A DNA stretch of 7,230 nt from assembly GCA_020629895.1 (NCBI GenBank), contig JAHDCM010000197.1:1-7230 (forward strand), in the 5' to 3' direction. The position numbers and the translations under genes are program-made. Under the pieces are notes generated by a model. The model was not told the origin of the DNA and did no database searches. It was given only the letters and a program-made list of their open reading frames with translations. Below are positions 1 through 6,972 of the stretch, one piece after another (positions within the stretch are counted from its first letter, which is position 1; each line of letters starts with the position of its first letter). Source of the DNA: Bacteroidota bacterium. Its GTDB lineage: Bacteria; Bacteroidota; Bacteroidia; Chitinophagales; UBA2359.

Positions 1-31
1 CAGCTAGATTGGGCAATTTATTCTTTCCTCT

Positions 32-724
32 TTACTTATAAAGTCTAGCAGCTTCTTCTGGACTCATTTTTACTCGTTCTCCCTTTAAATAGGTCACGAT
101 TTGAGAATCAGTAAATCCATCATTGCGCATTTTCTGTTGCATAGACCTAGCTGCTGGTAGGCTTTTATAGTTACCTACTAAGTATCTAGTATGTCCACTG
201 GGTGCTTTTTCTTGTTCAATGGTACTTTCAATTCCAGTAAACCAATCGTCATCTGGAGTATGTTCGAATGAGCCAATTTGAACTTTAAAAGCAACTACGT
301 TTTCACGATACATTTCATATTCATAACTAGCACCACTAAATTCGGGTGTTTTAGTGATTTCATACAAATAGTTGTCTTCTAAGGTAAGAATCACATTCAA
401 TACCTCTGGTTTCTCCTTATTATATGTTTGTATCGTTTTTACTTCACCAGTAATTCCATTTTTTCCCGTAGCGTAAATTTGATATTCTTTTTCTTTCATT
501 AGCTGAAAGTAAAAGCGTCCATCTTGGGTAGTAGTAGTTCGATATATCTGATTATTATCAGCTTCTACTAAAACCACAATAGCATTTTGCATAGGTTCTT
601 TTGTATTTTTATCTAATACAATACCTATCAGGGTAAGGTTGTAGTCCCCATCTCCCCACGCCGAAGCGAATTGAGTAGATAGGAGCAGGGTTCCTAAGAG
701 TAATAAAATTAGTAAATACCTCAT
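32..724 (-). CDS. Secreted protein with carboxypeptidase-regulatory-like domain and SPOR-like C-terminus
   Basis: Exported protein of 230 residues, function not known. Residues 1-22 form a clear signal peptide: MR, then a Leu-rich core, then an ASA|W cleavage site near A22. Residues about 30-115 resemble the carboxypeptidase-regulatory-like / CNA-B-type beta-sandwich, with the pattern GIVLDKNTKEPMQNAIVVL followed by TTTTQDGRFYF and a second strand set. Residues about 145-218 look like a SPOR-type repeat: FKVQIGSF at 147-153, then YLVGNYKSLPAARSMQQKM and GFTDSQIV. SPOR domains of known families bind denuded peptidoglycan, so a cell-wall role is possible, but that is inference. ATG start at 724 is supported by the signal peptide and a GAGG at 731-734, six bases upstream, one of the few SD-like sequences here. 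No lipobox cysteine is present. The gene stands alone, separated from glyS by a long AT-rich gap. Confidence 0.8.
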   Translation of the reverse strand: MRYLLILLLLGTLLLSTQFASAWGDGDYNLTLIGIVLDKNTKEPMQNAIVVLVEADNNQIYRTTTTQDGRFYFQLMKEKEYQIYATGKNGITGEVKTIQTYNKEKPEVLNVILTLEDNYLYEITKTPEFSGASYEYEMYRENVVAFKVQIGSFEHTPDDDWFTGIESTIEQEKAPSGHTRYLVGNYKSLPAARSMQQKMRNDGFTDSQIVTYLKGERVKMSPEEAARLYK

Positions 725-730
725 TATTGA

Positions 731-734
731 CCTC
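731..734 (-). promoter_or_regulatory. SD-like GAGG before the secreted SPOR-like protein
   Basis: On the minus strand the sequence reads GAGG, then six bases, then the ATG at 724. This is a plausible Shine-Dalgarno site and supports that start. It stands out because the other genes in the window lack one. No good TAnnTTTG box was found just upstream; the nearest is TACACTTG at 778-785, one mismatch and no matching upstream TTG. Confidence 0.4.
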
Positions 735-1216
735 GTTTAATTGTTCTATATATAAAAGTGTGGTTCGTTTCTTATAACAAGTGTAGTAAATGCTTATTTA
801 ATGATTAAGCGTTATTTAAATAATAATTTATATAAAGAGTTTAGGATGTTAATTTTGTTGCTATAATAATTTATAATTATTTAGTATTTGTGTGCAATAA
901 ATGTACCATGTCAATGTAACTTGAACAAATGGTATGCGATTATCATACATCTCCATTTCTATTAAGAGAATCAATGTTTAATTTACTTTCATTGATAATT
1001 GAAGTGGAGGCCGTTTTTCTATGTATAAGAAGGGGAAACAAATAAGGCACAAACTATCAGGAAATACTTAATGAGCCTTAATTTGGAAGAAGAAAGGGGA
1101 TAGCAAAATAAGCTATTGATATAATGATAAAAACAGTAATTTGGGGTAAATTTTAATTCTATACTGTTGTTGATAACTTAAAGGTAAGCAAATATGATAA
1201 AAAAATCAATGACTGC

Positions 1217-1241
1217 TTACTTTTTTATGACAAAAAAGTAA
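1217..1241 (-). terminator. Perfect 10-bp A/T hairpin downstream of glyS, possible terminator
   Basis: TTACTTTTTT at 1217-1226 is the exact reverse complement of AAAAAAGTAA at 1232-1241, with a 5-base loop. It lies about 70 bases beyond the glyS stop. On the minus strand a run of seven T follows roughly ten bases after the stem (1200-1206), so a leftward terminator is possible, although the stem has only one G-C pair per arm and the T run is not adjacent. Hairpins of this TTACTTTTTT...AAAAAAGTAA form are, from memory, frequent between genes in Bacteroidota, so it may instead be a dispersed repeat. Confidence 0.5.
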
Positions 1242-1310
1242 ACTTTATGTTTAAAAATGATAAGAAATCAACAATTTCCTATGAAAAATGGTCAATTTAT
1301 TGAGCCATTA

Positions 1311-2858
1311 CTAAGATACTTGAGGAAACTTAATCTTATCTAAAATGATTCCTGCAAGTTGATCAATGGCTACTCTTTCTTGTGCTAATGTATCTCTATT
1401 TCTAATGGTTACCGTATTATCCTCAAGCGTATCAAAATCAATGGTGACACATAGTGGAGTTCCAATCGCATCTTGCCGACGATAACGGCGACCAATCGCA
1501 TCTTTTTCATCATATTGGCAATCAGTAATAACCTTTAACATATCGAATACTTCTCTTGCCTTAGTAGTAAGTTCGGGTTTGGTTTTCAACAAAGGTAAAA
1601 TAGCTACTTTTACTGGAGCCAAATAAGGATGAATTTTTAAAACGACTCTTTCGTCAGTTCCTCCTTTTGTATTAGGCACTTGTTCTTTGGTGTAGCCATT
1701 GGCAATAGTAGCAAAAAACATTCGGTCTAGCCCTATGGATGTCTCTACTACATAAGGAACGTAACTTTCCTTTAATTCTGGATCAAAGTATTGTAATTTT
1801 TTTCCAGAAAGTTTTTGGTGTTGACTCAGGTCAAAGTCGGTACGAGAGTGAATACCTTCTAATTCACGGAATCCCATAGGAAACTTGAATTCAATGTCTA
1901 AAGCTGCATTGGCGTAATGAGCCAGTTTTTCGTGATCGTGGTAGCGTAGCTTTTCATTAGGATGAATTGCCTGATGCCATTTCATGCGGGCTTCTTTCCA
2001 GTAGTTATACCATTTCATTTCTTCACCTGGACGCACAAAAAATTGCATTTCCATTTGTTCAAACTCGCGCATTCTGAAAATAAACTGACGAGCTACAATT
2101 TCGTTGCGAAATGCCTTCCCAATTTGAGCAATTCCAAATGGTACTTTTTGGCGAGTAGCATTCTTTACATTCAAAAAGTTTACAAAAATACCCTGAGCCG
2201 TTTCAGGACGTAAGTACACCACGCTATTTTCTGCTTCAGCAGCTAAAGCTCCAAATTGCATCGAAAACATCAGGTTAAATTGACGTACATCTGTCCAATT
2301 TCGAGAACCACTTTCTGGGCAAGCTATTTCACAATCAACAATAATGTTTTTTAGTTCCTCAAGGTTGTCTTCTCTTAACGCTTTATTTAAACGATTTTGT
2401 ATCGCATCTCGTTTCTCGGTATTTTTTAGAACCCGCGGATTAGTGGCACAAAATTTTTCTTTATCAAAACTTTCTCCAAATCGTTTGGCGGCTTTTGTAA
2501 CCTCTTTTTCAATCTTCGCATTAATCTTGCTAATATAGTCCTCTATCAACGTATCAGCACGATAACGTTTTTTAGAGTCCTTATTGTCAATCATTGGATC
2601 ATTAAATGCATCTACATGGCCAGAAGCTTTCCATACTTTTGGATGCATAAAAATAGCAGCATCTAGTCCCACGATGTTTTCGTGGAGTTGTACCATTGAT
2701 TTCCACCAATAGTCTTTGATGTTATTTTTTAGCTGAACTCCATTAGGTCCATAATCATAAGAGGCATTTAAGCCATCATAAATCTCACTAGAGGGAAAAA
2801 TAAATCCATACTCTTTACAGTGTGAGATAATATCCTTGAGAGAAGCATTGTTTTTCAT
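1311..2858 (-). CDS. glyS: Glycyl-tRNA synthetase (class II, homodimeric type)
   Basis: Charges tRNA-Gly with glycine using ATP, in the cytoplasm. The 515-residue protein is the single-chain alpha2 type and not the split alpha/beta form. Visible landmarks: N-terminal YDYGPNGVQLKNNIK (34-48) and GHVDAFNDPMIDNK (80-93); LRPETAQGIFVNF (216-228); motif 2 in PFGIAQIGKAFRNEI (240-254) with the ATP-binding FRNE; REFEQMEMQFFV (264-275); EGIHSRTDFDL (334-344); motif 3 with GLDR (376-379); and a C-terminal anticodon-binding domain from about 413. The segment at 180-184 reads CPESGS, so the second Cys of the CPxCG seen in many GlyRS is Ser. The start chosen is ATG at 2858; an in-frame TTG at 2867 would add three residues but falls inside the promoter -7 box. 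Length and motifs look intact. Confidence 0.97.
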   Translation of the reverse strand: MKNNASLKDIISHCKEYGFIFPSSEIYDGLNASYDYGPNGVQLKNNIKDYWWKSMVQLHENIVGLDAAIFMHPKVWKASGHVDAFNDPMIDNKDSKKRYRADTLIEDYISKINAKIEKEVTKAAKRFGESFDKEKFCATNPRVLKNTEKRDAIQNRLNKALREDNLEELKNIIVDCEIACPESGSRNWTDVRQFNLMFSMQFGALAAEAENSVVYLRPETAQGIFVNFLNVKNATRQKVPFGIAQIGKAFRNEIVARQFIFRMREFEQMEMQFFVRPGEEMKWYNYWKEARMKWHQAIHPNEKLRYHDHEKLAHYANAALDIEFKFPMGFRELEGIHSRTDFDLSQHQKLSGKKLQYFDPELKESYVPYVVETSIGLDRMFFATIANGYTKEQVPNTKGGTDERVVLKIHPYLAPVKVAILPLLKTKPELTTKAREVFDMLKVITDCQYDEKDAIGRRYRRQDAIGTPLCVTIDFDTLEDNTVTIRNRDTLAQERVAIDQLAGIILDKIKFPQVS

Positions 2859-2864
2859 AGCGTG

Positions 2865-2894
2865 CAAAGATAGTCCAAAATGCTAATTGACCAA
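2865..2894 (-). promoter_or_regulatory. Bacteroidota-type promoter of glyS
   Basis: On the minus strand TTG (2894-2892) is followed by exactly 19 bases and then TATCTTTG (2872-2865). This fits the known Bacteroidota primary-sigma consensus TTG-N19-TAnnTTTG at both boxes and in spacing. Only six bases (CACGCT) separate the -7 box from the glyS ATG at 2858, so the transcript should start at or within a few bases of the ATG, giving a leaderless or nearly leaderless mRNA. The start position itself is inferred. Confidence 0.75.
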
Positions 2895-2926
2895 AACTAC
2901 AAGGCTAGTAAAATGATGTTCATCGC

Positions 2927-3649
2927 TTATTTATGTACAGAACCACAAACCTGTTGCATATAATTAGTCATTGCTGCTCCCCACTTAGGGTGTAAAGGAC
3001 TAGGTGTGTTATGCTTAGTATATTTAGATGCAGCTACCTGTGCAATAGGGCAAGCTTTCCCTAGACCACCACCAGCATATTCTGGAGCAAAAAAGAAGTT
3101 TTGAGCTTTCAAATAATAGATTCTAGGGTTTTCTGGGTCAATAGAAATCGCCTCTTCCAAGCTTAATACTGCTAATGTGCCATATTGTTCCAAACGATTC
3201 GCAGGATTAACATCCACTTTCATTTGATAAATATAAGCTTGTAAGACTGCTACCTCTACATTGTTGGAATCTATTTTGGCTGTTTGATCCAAATGATACT
3301 GCGCACTAATTAGATAAGTGTCTTTAAGGGCTAAGTCTCTTTTGGTCATAAAGGCCATTACGGTAAAACAATAGGAGGCGTAATAAGGAGGGAGCCATTC
3401 ACTCGGAGCCTGACGAGCAATAATATCAAAACGTCCTGCTGCATCACGTAAAGCTTGTGTACTCATTGCTTTATCCATGTCCGAAATAGCTGCTAACATA
3501 TCGGCTTGATAGGTAAGTGGAAGCAGTGAGGGTGTTTTTTGAGTGGTAGCTGGACTGGAGGAGTAGTGTTCTGTTTGCGCGTAACTAGTAGATAGTAATA
3601 GTGTTAAAAATAAAAAGGTAAATAGATGGGTATATGAGTAATAACGCAT
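2927..3649 (-). CDS. Exported TPR-like protein of unknown function
   Basis: A 240-residue protein with a signal peptide: hydrophobic residues 8-22 and a SYA|Q cleavage site near A24. The mature part is mostly helical and TPR-like. Residues about 48-80 and 85-125 carry alternating small and aromatic positions (APSEWLPPYYASYCF), and 155-190 read LSLEEAISIDPENPRIYYLKAQNFFF, a typical TPR unit. The tail has an AGGGLGKA stretch (192-199) and a HPKWG (220-224), matching from memory a conserved Bacteroidota family of short TPR proteins ending in FGGGK...P.WG. TPRs bind other proteins; the partner is unknown. ATG at 3649 is preferred because an upstream in-frame TTG at 3670 would put seven extra residues before the signal peptide. 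It begins 31 bases after the birA stop on the same strand, so it may be co-transcribed with birA. glyS, 68 bases downstream, has its own promoter. Confidence 0.75.
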   Translation of the reverse strand: MRYYSYTHLFTFLFLTLLLSTSYAQTEHYSSSPATTQKTPSLLPLTYQADMLAAISDMDKAMSTQALRDAAGRFDIIARQAPSEWLPPYYASYCFTVMAFMTKRDLALKDTYLISAQYHLDQTAKIDSNNVEVAVLQAYIYQMKVDVNPANRLEQYGTLAVLSLEEAISIDPENPRIYYLKAQNFFFAPEYAGGGLGKACPIAQVAASKYTKHNTPSPLHPKWGAAMTNYMQQVCGSVHK

Positions 3650-3680
3650 AATAAATTGTTTTTTGAACAAAGAATGCTTG

Positions 3681-4439
3681 CTATAAAAAGGTAACTTCCT
3701 TAAAAAAATAAGTAGATCGTTGTGAGTCTTTCGTTTCTAATACTAATTGTCCGCTAGGAAGAATGTCAACAATCTGTGCCTCAATAATTCCATTATTTGT
3801 TTCGTATGGATGGAACTCTTGGTAACGATAAAGATGTTGGAGGTATTGGTGTTGAAGAGTCGTAAACGGTTGATGTCTAAATAATAAATAGGATTGATTT
3901 AAAAAATGACATAACTGTTTAACTAATGGACCAATAATATGCTTTTTTTTAGTAATGAGCTGTAACGAGGTGGGGTTAGGTAGATGACTGGAAAAGCGTG
4001 TTTGATTAATATTGATACCTATTCCAACGATTGAAGTGGCTAAATAATTACCTGAAACCATGTTTTCAATTAAAATGCCACCTATTTTCTTATCTTTATG
4101 ATATAGATCATTGGGCCATTTAATTTTGAACCCATTTCCTGCTAAAGCAGTTAAAAATTGTTGACAACCAATTGCGATAGACTGATTAAGGCGGAATTGT
4201 TGGTAGGCAAGTAGCTTTTGAGGATGTAAAATAACACTTATGGTAATATTTTTGTTACTTTTTGATTCCCAACTATTTCCACGTTGTCCACGACCTTGAT
4301 ACTGTTCATGCGCCATAATAACTGTTCCTTCTGTTACCTTACCTTTTTGTAATAATTCAGAAGCATAGTTGTTGGTAGAATCAACCTTATCTAATTCTAC
4401 AAAAACCTTTCCTACAATTATGGTGTTATAAGTATCCAA
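3681..4439 (-). CDS. birA: Biotin--[acetyl-CoA-carboxylase] ligase BirA, no DNA-binding domain
   Basis: Activates biotin with ATP to biotinyl-5'-AMP and transfers it to the lysine of the biotin carboxyl carrier protein, for fatty-acid synthesis. With the TTG start at 4439 the protein has 252 residues. Motifs: DSTN (20-23), GRGQRGNSW (49-57, biotin and adenylate loop), KWPND (107-111, with the catalytic-type Lys107), GGILIE (120-125) and GIGININ (139-145), followed by a short C-terminal SH3-like domain. There is no N-terminal helix-turn-helix, so it is a group I ligase and should not repress biotin genes. An ATG at 4529 in the same frame would add 30 residues of Ser-rich sequence unlike the family and would overlap rsfS; a GTG at 4466 is another option. 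The TTG gives an N-terminus (YNTIIVGKVFVELD) like that I recall from relatives. No SD is seen. Confidence 0.93.
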   Translation of the reverse strand: MDTYNTIIVGKVFVELDKVDSTNNYASELLQKGKVTEGTVIMAHEQYQGRGQRGNSWESKSNKNITISVILHPQKLLAYQQFRLNQSIAIGCQQFLTALAGNGFKIKWPNDLYHKDKKIGGILIENMVSGNYLATSIVGIGININQTRFSSHLPNPTSLQLITKKKHIIGPLVKQLCHFLNQSYLLFRHQPFTTLQHQYLQHLYRYQEFHPYETNNGIIEAQIVDILPSGQLVLETKDSQRSTYFFKEVTFL

Positions 4440-4448
4440 GATTATTCG

Positions 4449-4456
4449 TACTTTTG
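4449..4456 (+). promoter_or_regulatory. Candidate -7 box for rsfS (TACTTTTG)
   Basis: TACTTTTG fits the Bacteroidota -7 consensus TAnnTTTG and lies 24 bases before the TTG proposed as the rsfS start at 4481. No TTG is found at the expected 17-23 base distance upstream, so the -33 half is missing or degenerate. If real, transcription would begin near 4460-4464, giving a leader of about 20 bases and excluding translation from the in-frame TTG at 4454. Confidence 0.35.
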
Positions 4457-4480
4457 ATATCTTCACTAATAACTTACTAC

Positions 4481-4924
4481 TTGAAGACGAATATAGAGAA
4501 AAAACAGAACTTAAATCCCATCCATGCATTGGTAGAATTAATTGCTGATAGCATCCTTGATAAAAAAGGAGAAGAAGTTGTCAGCCTAGATATGACCAAC
4601 CTTGATGATGCTATGGGAGATTATTTTATTATTTGTGAAGGAAATTCTCCTCCACAAGTTAGAGCCATCGCTGATAATATTGCTTTTAAAGTTGAGCAGG
4701 CCACAGGAGAAGCACCATTGCATTATGAAGGAACACGTACCTGCGAATGGGTATTGCTAGATTTCTTTAATGTGGTAGTCCATATTTTCCATAAAGATGT
4801 TCGCCATCGCTATTCCTTAGAAGAACTATGGGCCGATGCTGTTGTTACACGGTATTTACCAGATGGATCTAAGGAAATTTTAGGCAATAATAATAGTAAA
4901 TCGTTTCTTAAAGGGATTAGATAA
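4481..4924 (+). CDS. rsfS: Ribosomal silencing factor RsfS (Iojap/YbeB family)
   Basis: Binds ribosomal protein uL14 (L14) on the 50S subunit and blocks joining with 30S, lowering translation when nutrients are short. With the TTG start the protein has 147 residues, somewhat longer than the family core of about 105-120. Family landmarks: LIADSILDKKGEEVVSLDM (20-38), DYFIIC (47-52), QVRAIADNI (59-67), HYEGTRTCEWVLLDF (81-95), VVHIF (99-103) and RYSLEELW (110-117). The last 20 or so residues (GSKEILGNNNSKSFLKGIR) are a non-conserved polar tail. TTG at 4481 is chosen over TTG at 4454 because the latter lies inside a -7-like box and adds residues (MISSLITYY) not typical of the family; this remains uncertain. 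The gene is divergent from birA and followed by ftsH, an order I recall from many Bacteroidota. Confidence 0.93.
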   Translation: MKTNIEKKQNLNPIHALVELIADSILDKKGEEVVSLDMTNLDDAMGDYFIICEGNSPPQVRAIADNIAFKVEQATGEAPLHYEGTRTCEWVLLDFFNVVVHIFHKDVRHRYSLEELWADAVVTRYLPDGSKEILGNNNSKSFLKGIR

Positions 4925-4946
4925 AAATAGGCAATTTGCTATTTTT
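4923..4946 (+). terminator. Hairpin between rsfS and ftsH, weak terminator or attenuator
   Basis: AAAAATAG (4923-4930) is the reverse complement of CTATTTTT (4939-4946). An alternative fold extends it with GCA/TGC around a 3-base loop and a bulged G. The stem begins in the rsfS stop codon and ends in five T on the plus strand. The stem is A/T-rich and so probably weak; it could partially separate rsfS from ftsH expression. No convincing promoter was seen in the remaining 31 bases before ftsH. Confidence 0.45.
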
Positions 4947-4977
4947 AAGCCCAAAAGAATAAGCGCAAACTTTAATA

Positions 4978-6939
4978 ATGAATAATAACGAAAATAATCA
5001 GAATAACAACAAAGGAGCTAATGAATCCAAAGACAATAATAAATTCAATTATTATTGGATTATTGGGTTTATTGTATTGGCATTATTAGCTTCTACATTG
5101 ATAACTCAACTGAAATCAAATGTAAAAAAGATTTCGGAACAAGAGTTTTTTAGAGAAATCCTGCCTACAAACGATGTTTCGCGTATTATAGTCGTCAATA
5201 AAGAAAAAGTAGAGGTCTTTCTTAAAGAAGAAGCAATAAGCAAACATCAAGATAAACTAGAAGAGTCAAAACTAGGTACCAATATAGGCCCGCATTTCTA
5301 CTTCACCATCAATTCAGTCGAAAATTTTGATGATGAATTACGCGCACAGCAAGGAGCAAATCCCAATTATAACTTGTCTACCGATAGTGTGACTCGAACC
5401 GATTGGCGTTCTGGCTTATTGGGTTGGCTTTTGCCGCTCACCATTTTGATCATTGTTTGGATTTTGATTATGCGACGCGTAAGCGGAGGAGTTGGTGGCC
5501 CTGGGGGACAAATTTTTAATATTGGTAAATCAAAAGCCACCTTGTTTGATGGAGAAGGCAGTGTTAATGTTACCTTTGGTGATGTAGCAGGCTTAGATGA
5601 AGCAAAAGAAGAAGTATTAGAAGTAGTAGACTTCCTAAAAAATCCACAAAAATATACGTCGTTAGGAGGTAAAATACCTAAAGGAGTGCTATTGATAGGC
5701 CCTCCAGGTACTGGTAAAACCCTATTGGCAAAAGCGGTAGCAGGTGAGGCTAAAGTGCCTTTCTTTTCTATTTCTGGTTCCGATTTCGTAGAGTTGTTTG
5801 TAGGAGTTGGGGCATCGCGGGTGCGTGACCTCTTCAAACAAGCGCGTGAAAAAGCTCCTTGTATCATTTTTATTGATGAAATTGATGCCATTGGACGTGC
5901 CAGAGGACGTAATATGATGCAAGGAAATGATGAGCGTGAAAATACACTCAATGCATTACTTGTAGAAATGGATGGTTTCGCGAGTGATAAGGGAGTTATT
6001 ATCATGGCGGCTACCAACCGTCCTGATGTGCTAGATAGTGCCTTGATGCGTCCTGGACGTTTTGATCGCCAAATTGCTATTGATAAACCAGACGTAAAAG
6101 GACGAGAACAAATTTTTAAAGTACATTTAGAGCCGCTAAAAACAAGCGATAATATCAACTCTGCCAAATTAGCTGCCCAAACGCCTGGCTTTGCTGGTGC
6201 CGATATTGCAAATGTTTGTAACGAAGCCGCACTTATCGCTGCACGTCGTGACAAAGTAGCAGTAGATATGGGCGATTTCCAAGAAGCAATTGATCGAGTA
6301 ATTGGAGGATTAGAACGTAAAAATAAAATTATCTCTCCCGAAGAAAAAGAAATTATTGCTTATCATGAGGCGGGCCACGCCATTAGTGGTTGGTTCCTAA
6401 AATATGCCCACCCTTTATTGAAAGTAACGATCGTACCAAGAGGAATTGCCGCTTTAGGGTATGCGCAATATCTACCCAAAGAGCAATACTTATACACAAC
6501 CGAGCAATTACTTGACGAAATGTGTATGACACTCGGTGGACGTGCCGCAGAAGAAATCATATTTGGGAAAATTTCAACGGGTGCGCAAAATGACCTCCAA
6601 CGTATTACCAAAATGGCCTATGCAATGGTTACCATTTATGGTATGAATGAAAAAGTGGGTAATGTGTCCTTTCACGATCCTCAAAATGATTACTCCTTCC
6701 AAAAGCCTTATTCTGATGAAACGGCTAAAGTAATTGATGAAGAGGTACGTAGCTTAATTCAGAAAGCTTATGAACGCACCAAAAAGCTATTGACTGACAA
6801 GCGTAATGAGTTAGAACTTATCGCTAAAAAATTATTGGAAAAAGAAATCCTTTTCAAAGATGATCTGGTTAAGCTGATCGGTAAGCGTCCATTTGAAGAA
6901 GAAGTCATACCTGCTCTCTCTTCTAATAAACCTTCATAA
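4978..6939 (+). CDS. ftsH: ATP-dependent zinc metalloprotease FtsH
   Basis: Membrane-anchored hexameric AAA+ protease that unfolds and degrades membrane and short-lived cytosolic proteins. The 653 residues are a normal length. In order: an Asn-rich cytosolic tail (1-22), TM1 about 25-44, an extracytoplasmic domain about 46-145, TM2 about 148-165, then a Gly-rich linker (169-177). The AAA domain has Walker A GPPGTGKT (241-248), pore motif FVGVG (274-278), Walker B IIFIDEID (296-303) and the second region of homology with NRP...RPGRFDR (347-364). The peptidase has the zinc site HEAGH (463-467), with Asp539 in TGAQNDLQR as the likely third ligand. All key residues are present. ATG at 4978 has no SD; the upstream sequence is AT-rich, usual for this phylum. 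It starts 53 bases after rsfS, probably partly co-transcribed with it. Confidence 0.98.
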   Translation: MNNNENNQNNNKGANESKDNNKFNYYWIIGFIVLALLASTLITQLKSNVKKISEQEFFREILPTNDVSRIIVVNKEKVEVFLKEEAISKHQDKLEESKLGTNIGPHFYFTINSVENFDDELRAQQGANPNYNLSTDSVTRTDWRSGLLGWLLPLTILIIVWILIMRRVSGGVGGPGGQIFNIGKSKATLFDGEGSVNVTFGDVAGLDEAKEEVLEVVDFLKNPQKYTSLGGKIPKGVLLIGPPGTGKTLLAKAVAGEAKVPFFSISGSDFVELFVGVGASRVRDLFKQAREKAPCIIFIDEIDAIGRARGRNMMQGNDERENTLNALLVEMDGFASDKGVIIMAATNRPDVLDSALMRPGRFDRQIAIDKPDVKGREQIFKVHLEPLKTSDNINSAKLAAQTPGFAGADIANVCNEAALIAARRDKVAVDMGDFQEAIDRVIGGLERKNKIISPEEKEIIAYHEAGHAISGWFLKYAHPLLKVTIVPRGIAALGYAQYLPKEQYLYTTEQLLDEMCMTLGGRAAEEIIFGKISTGAQNDLQRITKMAYAMVTIYGMNEKVGNVSFHDPQNDYSFQKPYSDETAKVIDEEVRSLIQKAYERTKKLLTDKRNELELIAKKLLEKEILFKDDLVKLIGKRPFEEEVIPALSSNKPS

Positions 6940-6972
6940 CACCATTTTTACATAAATATCCTTTCTTCAGTT

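Larger units (their letters stand above)
725..1310. other. AT-rich intergenic region, no convincing gene
   Basis: About 590 bases between the start of the secreted SPOR-like gene and the stop of glyS. Every frame on both strands is broken by frequent stops, and no tRNA-like or known RNA fold was recognised. Contents seen: a 7-bp inverted repeat (ATCAATG at 970-976 with CATTGAT at 990-996, 13-base loop), a 5-bp inverted repeat (GTATG/CATAC near 930-950), a purine-rich stretch on the plus strand from about 1021 to 1110, and the strong A/T hairpin at 1217-1241 listed separately. The region must contain the promoter of the leftward gene ending at 32 and the 3' end of the glyS transcript. Confidence 0.7.

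Noticed and set aside
778..785. TACACTTG on the minus strand as a -7 box for the leftward secreted protein
   Set aside because: One mismatch to TAnnTTTG and no TTG at the expected upstream distance, so not strong enough to annotate.
850..857. TAATTTTG on the plus strand as a promoter -7 box
   Set aside because: It fits the consensus but has no upstream TTG at proper spacing and no rightward gene after it; such 8-mers are expected by chance in AT-rich sequence.
970..996. 7-bp inverted repeat ATCAATG / CATTGAT as a regulator site
   Set aside because: The 13-base loop and AT-rich composition make chance likely, and it is far from either flanking start codon.
1021..1103. Two tiny plus-strand frames (17 and 11 codons) joined at a TAATG in the long gap, possibly a decayed gene
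   Set aside because: Too short, with no family resemblance in any frame and stops following in all frames. The overlap can be chance in AT-rich DNA.
1962..2538. Two short plus-strand frames (1962-2213 and 2344-2538) antisense to glyS
   Set aside because: Both are opposite conserved GlyRS coding sequence and are Phe/Ser/Leu-rich in the manner of antisense shadows. No start signal or family resemblance.
5367..6254. Open frame of 295 codons on the minus strand inside ftsH
   Set aside because: It lies fully antisense to an intact, highly conserved ftsH and its translation is Ser/Pro/Arg-rich with no recognisable domain. It is a shadow of ftsH codon use.
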